Positions 56,507 through 64,000 of a stretch of DNA of 64,000 bases are shown in pieces. The stretch lies in the NCBI GenBank assembly GCA_001643675.2, contig LSRY02000028.1, positions 744,001 to 808,000 of the forward strand, read 5' to 3'. The DNA is from Monocercomonoides exilis. Lineage: Eukaryota; Preaxostyla; Oxymonadida; Polymastigidae. Each line of letters starts with the position of its first letter. Position 1 is the first letter of the stretch. The notes beneath the pieces were generated by a model. The model made no database searches, was not told the origin of the DNA, and saw nothing but the letters and a program-made list of their open reading frames with translations. The translations under genes and the position numbers were made by a program.

Positions 56507-57909
56507 AGGGCAAATGATTGGTTCAAATCAATATTCGGATAGAGGAGGCACAGTTCTTGATATTTGTTCTTTTTATTTTTTTGTTCGCTCATCCAGGATG
56601 AAAATATTGTCTTCGTTCATTATTCTTTGATCTGTATTTTTAAGAATCGGATTTTTCAAACAATTTAAATTTTCTGGATGATAGACATAAAAAAAAGGAC
56701 AGATCAACAATTTTTTGTGGAAGACTGTCATTACATTCGTTTCGCACACAAATTAATATCAAATAGAAAAAAAGGGTCAGAATGGACTCAACCGACACGC
56801 TAATATTGACAGATATAATCATTTTTCTAGCACATTAAATGATCAATATTTAATATATTCTTATTTGATTTTAAAAAATTAACTTTGTTCAAATATTTAG
56901 AATCATCTTCTTTCTTATCATTAATTTACAAATATAATTGGATTTTCTTGGAAAACCCCACTTTTTTACCTTTTTCTTAACCCTAGCAAATAAAACACGA
57001 AAACAATCAGTCGTATAACGCTAAAAAATCTTCAGTTCAGAGATTGTTTAAGGAAAGAAAAAATATAAAATTAAAATGTGTGTGATCAAAATAGGTGTTG
57101 ATTAGATACAATGCAGATTAAATTGAGAAATTTGAATTAATCGAGGTTTTTTTTAATAAACCTATGTTAATTTGAATAAAGACCACTTTTTTCAAATTAA
57201 AGGGCAAAAATTAAAAATCAACAAGAGATTTTAAATTAGAAAAGATCATTTAAATTAATAACAATTGTGGGAAGGGAAAATAAAACAAACAAAAAACACT
57301 GATAAAATTAAAGTGGAAATAAAAGAAAAATTGAACATTTTTTGACAGTCTTATTAACCAAACCTCGATAATTCTATGGAAGCTTGTTTTCACGCTAAAA
57401 TAAAATAAATATTAAATAAATAATTTGTTAATAAAGTGAAATTATAATTTGTTTTGAGTTTTGTGTGAAGAATGATTCGCTTCAAAGATAATTTTTATAG
57501 TTTTTGCATTAATAATAAAAAGAAAACAATATAATTCTGACAATTTTTTGAAAAAAAATATTTTTCCTGCAAACATTTCATTAAACTGTAAATATTTTCA
57601 CAACAAGCATTGCACAGCGATGTTGAAGTTGTGGAATCAAAGGCCAATTTCTTTTGCTTTTATCATTTCCTCAATTTCATTTAATTCTGTTGATCATGTT
57701 TTTTTCTGATGTTTCTATTTCAAAAATTAAAAAAATGATCTTTCTCTTTTTCTTTCTTAAAAAACTCCCTCTTTCTTTTCGTCTTGTAAGTCATCTTTAT
57801 TTTCGTTATCAATTCTCTCTTCATTTTCATACCACATCCCCGTAAAATCTCTAATGCCAACTTCTTTGAAAAGAAGTACATTTTCTTCCTTTCGCCTTTG
57901 CATCTATTT
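56507..57909. other. AT-rich gap, no gene
   Basis: No credible coding frame. A possible small inverted-repeat element at 57135-57374 is listed separately. Confidence 0.6.
57135..57374. repeat. Possible MITE with GAATTAATCGAGGTTT arms
   Basis: The left arm 57135-57160 and right arm 57351-57374 are inverted copies over about 24 bp with one gap and two mismatches, 240 bp overall. Arms containing TTAATCGAGGTT recall Tc1/mariner-group ends. No target duplication seen. Confidence 0.4.
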
Positions 57910-59360
57910 TTAGAAGCATCCCGCATTTTCTGTAATTTTTTCCTCTTTTATTTTCTCGATATCCGTTTTCCTTTCGCTCACAGAGCAGCTGGAGAAATTG
58001 CTGTTGCTCGCCGAAAACGAATTGGCAGGGGCAGATGAGGCGAATGAGATGCACCCGTCATTGGTGGCAGTCTGTTGGTTTAGCGGAGCTGAGTTGATGT
58101 TGGTGATGGTGCAGTTGGCGAGGGAGATGGAGAGGGCAGGGGAGGTGGCAGAGGAGAGGACATAGCTGGCGGGGGTGGCTGTGGAGGTGATATCGGTGAT
58201 GTTGGAGGAGGTGAGAGTGAGGGGCGCTGTGAGGGAGGTGAAGTGGAAGATGCTTTGGCTGTTGAGGGTGAGACTGGTGATTGCTGCGTGGTTGATGATT
58301 GGAAGCCAGCTGTTGTATTCGGAGTTGTCAGATGTTCCTTGATTCCACTCTCTTTTTGTTGAGGTTGTTGATCCACAATTCTCAAATGGAGATTGAGTAA
58401 TGAAATTACCATTGAAGAACACATCATTTCCTCTGCCATTCGTTGCTGTGTTGCCATCGAAGAAACAGAATGTGATGAATTTGAACCCGCTCATCCAAGT
58501 GAAGGTGTTTGTGCAACACAGTCCAGCTCCTCAACGTGTGGAAGATGCACTTGTCAATTTATTATTTCTAAACTGACAATCATTGATTGAAAATTGGCTA
58601 GGTTTATTATTTGGAGGGTCATAAAATGTTAACGATCCGGCTGAATTGCCACCAGTATTGGCGATACACATGCAGCTTGAAAACAAGTATTTTGCATTAT
58701 TTGGCATATTATTGAGTCTGAAATACCAGCCAGTTCCACACCAATCAGTCATTTCACAAGTTTCAACTCTGTTTTCTGAGAATGTCCAAACAGAATTGGA
58801 TTGAGGATTAACTACACAATTCGCTCCTCCATGTAATGCAGAACAACTTGTGAAATTTGATTTTAAGATGTTTAACTTCAACGAATGATTACAGTATAAC
58901 GCTCCACCATGGCCATTACCTGTACATGAACAATTGTTGAATGAACAAGAAGTGATTGTGAGGTTAGCATTTGTGCATTCTTCATAAAGTGATCCACCAT
59001 GACTTGATCCACCATTTGTATCATTCCATTCGCACCATCCAAAGCGATGTTTTTCCTGTACGAATGAATCCTGCAATCCAAGTGTTTTTCTGTCAGTTTC
59101 ATTTCCTTCGTTTTCCACAGGATTATTTGCTGAAGATTGTGTTTGGTGAAGAAAAGATGTGTTGAAGGCAGAGAGTGAATTATCTGAGCAGTTGAGGGAA
59201 GTAACGATTGATCATTTGATAGTGTTCTGAATGTGTCGGAAGAGAAATCTGTTGATGAAGACACGAGAGAATAAATAGATGTGATTATGGAAATTAAATA
59301 TCTGGTTGCGAGTAATCCTGAGGATGAAGAAAGATAAAAACATGGATCAACAAAAGGCAA
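57910..59360 (-). pseudogene. Broken beta-helix surface protein gene (5' part)
   Basis: It starts MPFVDPCFYLSSSSGLLATR at 59360 with a hydrophobic leader (about residues 7-35). The frame shifts at about 59115: ...ILWKTKEMK continues in the other frame as NEGNETDRKTLGLQD. The second frame carries beta-helix pattern (GGSSHGGSLYEECTNANLTI, GNGHGGALYCNHSLKLNIL, CSALHGGANCVVN). It is stopped by one TGA after SSASSTR (58531-58533), then reads on in the same frame as WMSGFKFITFCFFDGNTATN to 57910. With one frameshift and one nonsense codon it is non-functional as assembled. The remaining C-terminal half is missing. Confidence 0.7.
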
Positions 59361-60557
59361 ATGGTTTATATAATTTATAACATGGAAGAAAATTGTGTTA
59401 TCGAATAAATAAAAAAAAATATTGAAAAAATTATTTTTGAAAAAATTTTAAATGTTCTTTATAAAAAACGAAATCTTGAAAAGCAACCTAATATTCCTTT
59501 AAACATTAAGTATTCAATATATTTCTTGTTTATGTTTCATTATATTGTTTCTCAACAAGGCGAAAAATGTTAAACAATATCATTTGAAAATTTCTGTTGC
59601 AAAAAACTTTAAAGGCAAAGTCATCCAAAGGGAATTAATAAAGTTGACATTGAAGTTGTTGTTGATGTAACAATTATAAGAAACAATTGACAATTGTGAC
59701 AAAATAAACTGAAAGTTTTCAGAAGCTTTTATGATTTGTATATTGGGAAAATTGAATTTTTAATTGCAACAATCATTCAAACTCTCATTGTGAAGCTCAT
59801 ATCTTCGATTGCATATGTTAGAATAACGTTTTTAACGGAGTATCGAATTGTTCTATTTTTTCGGAGAAGATTATTGAAAGATCAAATTTTTTTAAAAAAG
59901 AAAATCAAATTTAACTTCATTATTTTATATCAATCTTTCATGCTAATAATCTAACACAATCATTTTTCATGTTTTGCACATTCAATTCAAAATCGCTTGC
60001 GCATTTTAAAAATAAGCCAGTCAATTTAAATAAACAAGGGTATTTTTAAACAACCCCACAATTTTGAATTTTTTTTTCAATTTGAATAATGTGATCCAAT
60101 CTGCATTGAATCTATTGATTCCACTTTGACCAAAAAAAGCTTGATAAATAGTGTAAAATAAATAACTTTAATTATATTTAAAAAAGAAAAAAAATTCTTT
60201 TTTCACATGAAAAGAATTGCGAATTTAATGAAAGAAGACAAATATATAATCTTGTCTTTTCATCAATCAATTGTCACTCGATCAACAACCAACAAATTTA
60301 TGAATGTCCAATTAAAACTTGTTATGCACGAGCACATACGATTAATTTTCTTTTGAGATGAAGAAGAAAAATTAGGAGAGAATGCAATAATAAAAGAAAT
60401 AACATTTGCCAGTGTATTTTGAAATCATGGAGCGATGATAAAGATAAAAAATTTGGCTATTCAGAATTAAAAATAATAAAAAAATAGTTGTGTCCAGACA
60501 TAATGACTGAAACAACGTCAAAGATGAAGCATGATAAGAAGAAAATAAAGTTGAATT
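59361..60557. other. AT-rich gap, nothing seen
   Basis: About 1.2 kb between the dead beta-helix gene and the 3' end of the coiled-coil gene; a 72-residue open frame at 59736-59954 has no support. Confidence 0.6.
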
Positions 60558-63500
60558 TCAGATCAATTTCGTCGATTCGCTGAATCTGTCTGGATCAAAG
60601 GAAAGGTGAAAGGATGGTATTGGAAAAAGATCTTCCTCACTCTTGCATTGCGAAGATTCGTATAATCCAGGATAATTGCTTGAAATAGTCGAGTTAATTT
60701 TATTCGCATCGTATGACAAATGAGACGTTTGTATTTTGGCTGTTGATAATTTTGAGCTTGTTGAAAGCAAAGAAGAAGAAGGAGAAGGAGAAGGAGGAGG
60801 AGAAGAAGAAGGAGAAGGAGGAGAAGAAGAAGAAGACGAGGAAGAAGGAGAAGAAGAAGAAGGATTTGTCGTTAAGAACGACGAAGAAGCATCCAATGGA
60901 TCAGCATGCGATCGAATAGAATCTTTAGGCGATGGAACAGTCTTATTTGTAATGGAAATGCTTTTGTCAAAAGTTAATGCCTTTGAAGTATCTGGTGAAG
61001 AAAGAGCAGACAGAGAAGAGAAGGAAGAAGAATTGCCCAACGGAGATGAGGAGTTTTTATTAAATGGGCTTATTTCATGCATTTGAGAGGGCGAGACATA
61101 AACAAGTGACGAAATCGGAGGCATTTTCTCTCTTTCGGCTTCGATCTCTTTCACATGCTTTTCTCGCTCTTCTTTTTCTTTCTTCAGCTGATTGTCTTCT
61201 TCCTCTTCTTTCCTTCGCATTGACTCTTTAATTTTCTCTATTTCTGCCTCTTCTTCACGCTTTCTTTTCGCTTCGGCATAAAAATCCTTTTTCTTTCTTG
61301 TTTGTTCCTCTTCTTCTTCCTTCTTTCGAACTTCGCTTTCCTGCCTGTCTTTCTCCTTCTCCTTCTTTTCCACCATCTTCATCAGCAGCTCCATCTCCAC
61401 TTTTTTCCTTTCTACTTCCTCTTCCAGCGCTCTTCTCTTTCTCTCTTCTTCTCCTCTTTCATCCAGAACCTCATTGAACGTCGCCTCCAAATTCTTTCGC
61501 TTGCGCACTTCTTTCTCCACCTCTCTCTGAAGATTGCTGATAACCCCTTCTTTTTCCTCCTTCTCGCTTTTCAGCTCCAGATTCTGCACAGCCAGCGCCT
61601 TCAGCTCTTCTTCCATTTCTTTCATTCGGCTCGACAACGACAAGTTCTGTGCGTCCAAATTTGCTGCTTCTTCATCAAATTTCTTCTGCAAATTAACCAC
61701 TTTTTCCTGCATCTCTTGCAAAGTCGCTGCAAATTCCTCTTTCTTTTTGCTCAGCTTTTCTTCAACTTCCCTTTTCTCCTCTGTCAACTTCTGGATTTCT
61801 GCTTTTCTGCCTTCAGAATTGCTTCTTTCGGTTTCAAAGAGCTTGTTCAATTCATTCGCTTTCTCTTCTCTTTCTCTTTCGTTCACTTCAAACTCTTCTT
61901 TCATCTCCTTCAGCTCTCTTATTTCTTCGCTTAACTTGCAAACTTCTTCTTCTTTCTGCTTCAATTCAAACGCAATCCTTTCTTTTTCTCTATCACTTTC
62001 GTTTTTCTCCTTTTCCAATGCTTCTGCTTTGCTCGTTGTCTCTTTGATTTTCTCTCTTAACTCTCCAGTTTTCTGTGTGAAATCTCGCACACTCATCTTC
62101 AGCTCTTCTATTTCTTTCTCTTTCTCTTTCTCCTTCACCGCTCTTTCCTTCTCCCTCTTCTCTCTCTCCTCTTCTTCCTCTTCTGCTTTCCTCCTCCTTT
62201 CCTCCTCTCTCTTCCTGTTCAGTTCGCCTTGCTCGATCCGCAGCCTCTGCTCCTTCGCCAAGTTCATCGAAATCCTCTCAAATATCTGCGAAGACTGCGC
62301 ATCGACTGCACACACATCTGAAAAGAGACTCGAAAGAAGCAGAAGGAGAGGGAATGGGTCAAATACAGAGGAGAGGGAGGATATGAAGGAGGACAAGTGA
62401 GAAGACAGTGGCACTGATGAAGAAGAGGATGAAGTGGAAGAAGAAGAAGAAGAAGAAGATGATGATGATGATGATGAAACATGAGGAGAAGATGATTTGA
62501 ATGGAGAAGAAGAGAGAGACATTGTGTGATGTGGTGAAGCAGACAAAGATGTGCGTGAGTGAGAAGTGTATGTGATGGGAAGAGTCTGTTGGACAGTGGA
62601 ATTGAAAGCAGAAAGAACAGAAGGTGATTGGTGAAGCAAATAAGGCGAAGAGAAAGAATAAGAAGAAGAAGAAGAAGAAGAAGAAGAGGATGAAGCAGAA
62701 GGACTTCCACCAGAAACAAGATGAGAAGCAGAGCGCATCGAAAGATTGGCTGGCTGTTTTGGAGAAGGCTGAGCATTGCGAGTGGGTGTGAGGCTGCTGT
62801 TTTGCATGTATCTGCTCCAACGCGAAGTCAAATGCTGCGCCTTCAGAGCAGACGGGAGGTTTGCTGCAAGCTGACTGCGAGAGAGAAGACTTCGGCTTGC
62901 TTCGTCTTTTGCTCTTTCTCGCTCTCTTTCTTTGATTCTGAATGCCTCTTCCACTTCGTCCATTGCCTCCTTCACATTCACATCATCATTGAAATCATCA
63001 TCGTCGTCGTCTTCATCGTCTTCATCAATGTTCTCAAACAAGTCTTCACTCTCATCTTCCAAGTCATACACAAACGGCAGCGGCGTCAGCGTTGGGCTGA
63101 CCTTCGCTTCATACAAACTGTACTTGCCTTTCTCTTCTCTGTACCTTCCATCAAAATAGCTGTCCTTATCATCATATTCTTCCCCATTCTCTCCTTTTTG
63201 TCTTCTTTCTCTATCCATCTCCCTTTCTCTCATAAAGTCTCTTTCTCTTTGCAACCTTCTTCTTCCTCTCAGCTTCTCCGGAACAGCCAACGTTGCTGGC
63301 AGCATCGGTGCTGTCTCCTTGTTCGCCTCCTTCGCCTTCAGCCAGCGCTTCGTCTCTGCATTCAGCAGGAGAAGAGGATTTTGTGTGGTTTTGAAGGGGA
63401 TGAAGGGAGCAGAAGATCTGAGGGTGGAGTAAGTGGATGTGGCTGTGGCAGTTGCTATGGCTGGTGTGAATGTCGAAGAGAAAGGCAGATGAGATGTTTG

Positions 63501-64000
63501 TGGGGTGGACAGGATAGAAGAAGAAGTGTCTGCATTGCGAGTGGAAGAAGAGGGAGAGGCAGAAACAGAAGAAGAAGAAGAAGAAGAAGGTGAAGAAGAA
63601 GTTAAAGATGGATTGGAGTCGAAGTGAATGGTGGAAGGAAGAGGAAGCGGAGGAAGGATCGGAGGAAGAGGAGATGGCTGCACAATGTTTGAAGATAAAC
63701 CAAGCTGATCTGTCAGTCTATTTGGCATCTGCATACGAGCATTAGGAGTTGAAGCATAAGCAGCAGAAGCATCAGTAGCAGCAGAAGAAGAAGAAGAAGC
63801 AGAAGGTGATGCATACGCGGAAGCGAAAGAACCAGCAAATCCTGTTCTCATCCCTCTTCCATCACTTCCAATGCTTCCAGTTCCACCAGCCTTTGCCACC
63901 AGAGCCGCAGTGGCTGGTGTCAGTCCGCCGAGTTCTTCGCCCAGTGGAGACAGCACATTCCCTGCATGCACTGCCCCCAGCACGTAGCAGTCGTAGAAGC
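60558..64000 (-). CDS. Long coiled-coil protein, 5' end beyond the window
   Basis: The frame is open from the window edge (FYDCYVLGAVHAGNVLSPLG at 63998 downward) to TGA/TAA at 60558, at least 1,147 residues. Order: an Ala/Gly-rich start, Ser-rich low-complexity blocks (to about residue 575) with an acidic patch DEDDEDDDDDDFND and charged KERERERA, then a long Glu/Lys-rich coiled coil (about 576-960, heptad-like, for example EEELKALAVQNLELKSEKEE), then a Ser/Pro-rich tail ending DRFSESTKLI. No motor, kinase or membrane motif is visible. Structural or scaffold role is likely but not assigned. The start lies outside the window. Confidence 0.7.
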   Translation of the reverse strand, partial: FYDCYVLGAVHAGNVLSPLGEELGGLTPATAALVAKAGGTGSIGSDGRGMRTGFAGSFASAYASPSASSSSSAATDASAAYASTPNARMQMPNRLTDQLGLSSNIVQPSPLPPILPPLPLPSTIHFDSNPSLTSSSPSSSSSSSVSASPSSSTRNADTSSSILSTPQTSHLPFSSTFTPAIATATATSTYSTLRSSAPFIPFKTTQNPLLLLNAETKRWLKAKEANKETAPMLPATLAVPEKLRGRRRLQRERDFMREREMDRERRQKGENGEEYDDKDSYFDGRYREEKGKYSLYEAKVSPTLTPLPFVYDLEDESEDLFENIDEDDEDDDDDDFNDDVNVKEAMDEVEEAFRIKERERERAKDEASRSLLSRSQLAANLPSALKAQHLTSRWSRYMQNSSLTPTRNAQPSPKQPANLSMRSASHLVSGGSPSASSSSSSSSSSSYSFSSPYLLHQSPSVLSAFNSTVQQTLPITYTSHSRTSLSASPHHTMSLSSSPFKSSSPHVSSSSSSSSSSSSSSTSSSSSSVPLSSHLSSFISSLSSVFDPFPLLLLLSSLFSDVCAVDAQSSQIFERISMNLAKEQRLRIEQGELNRKREEERRRKAEEEEEEREKREKERAVKEKEKEKEIEELKMSVRDFTQKTGELREKIKETTSKAEALEKEKNESDREKERIAFELKQKEEEVCKLSEEIRELKEMKEEFEVNEREREEKANELNKLFETERSNSEGRKAEIQKLTEEKREVEEKLSKKKEEFAATLQEMQEKVVNLQKKFDEEAANLDAQNLSLSSRMKEMEEELKALAVQNLELKSEKEEKEGVISNLQREVEKEVRKRKNLEATFNEVLDERGEEERKRRALEEEVERKKVEMELLMKMVEKKEKEKDRQESEVRKKEEEEEQTRKKKDFYAEAKRKREEEAEIEKIKESMRRKEEEEDNQLKKEKEEREKHVKEIEAEREKMPPISSLVYVSPSQMHEISPFNKNSSSPLGNSSSFSSLSALSSPDTSKALTFDKSISITNKTVPSPKDSIRSHADPLDASSSFLTTNPSSSSPSSSSSSSSPPSPSSSPPPSPSPSSSLLSTSSKLSTAKIQTSHLSYDANKINSTISSNYPGLYESSQCKSEEDLFPIPSFHLSFDPDRFSESTKLI

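Noticed and set aside
61302-63593. Plus-strand Phe/Ser-rich frames opposite the coiled-coil gene
   Set aside because: Shadows of Glu/Lys-rich coding on the minus strand.
1-64000. tRNA, rRNA or other structured RNA genes
   Set aside because: No cloverleaf consensus (B-box GGTTCGAATC type with matching acceptor stem) or rRNA signature was seen by eye; a covariance-model scan would be decisive.

Overview
The window is nuclear DNA of a protist. It is AT-rich between genes, its genes carry short GT-AG introns (45-148 nt here), and the standard genetic code holds. Several families point to an oxymonad, most likely Monocercomonoides (identity from memory of its protein families, not a search): the paralogous hypothetical family at 0.1-4.4 kb, the beta-helix 'GCGF..PC.TI' surface proteins, and the 'E..YFD' repeat membrane protein. 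Layout: 0.1-1.4 kb holds one apparently intact member of the hypothetical family (minus strand); 2.9-4.2 kb holds a broken paralogue with a frameshift and a nonsense codon. 4.4-7.0 kb is AT-rich and littered with short inverted-repeat elements. 6985-32249 is the most unusual part: a 25,265-bp segment bounded by nearly identical 87/88-bp terminal inverted repeats starting GGGTA and flanked by a 4-bp AGAT direct repeat. A 240-bp MITE at 4629-4868 has related ends and its own 4-bp ATAT duplication. The segment carries pieces of a DDE-like transposase, a 10.7-kb array of about 132 copies of an 81-bp GC-rich unit lying inside that transposase gene, and decayed beta-helix surface-protein genes on both strands. 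The conserved half of the transposase reading frame is built from a chain of near-perfect hairpins. 32.6-47.4 kb is a gene-dense housekeeping block: a GH92 mannosidase of bacterial type, ribosomal protein L30e (four exons, minus), a small beta-rich protein overlapping a large acidic protein (plus), prefoldin subunit 1 (four exons, plus) and a very long CstF-77/Rna14 homologue (minus). 48.4-53.3 kb encodes a type I membrane beta-helix protein with three 393-residue tandem repeats that look identical. 53.3-60.5 kb is mostly non-coding with a pogo-like MITE, a dead mariner transposase and a dead beta-helix gene. 60.5-64.0 kb is a long coiled-coil protein running off the window edge. The working genes are general cell functions (translation, chaperone, mRNA 3'-end formation, glycan hydrolysis, cell surface). 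The rest records mobile-element activity and decay of surface-gene families.
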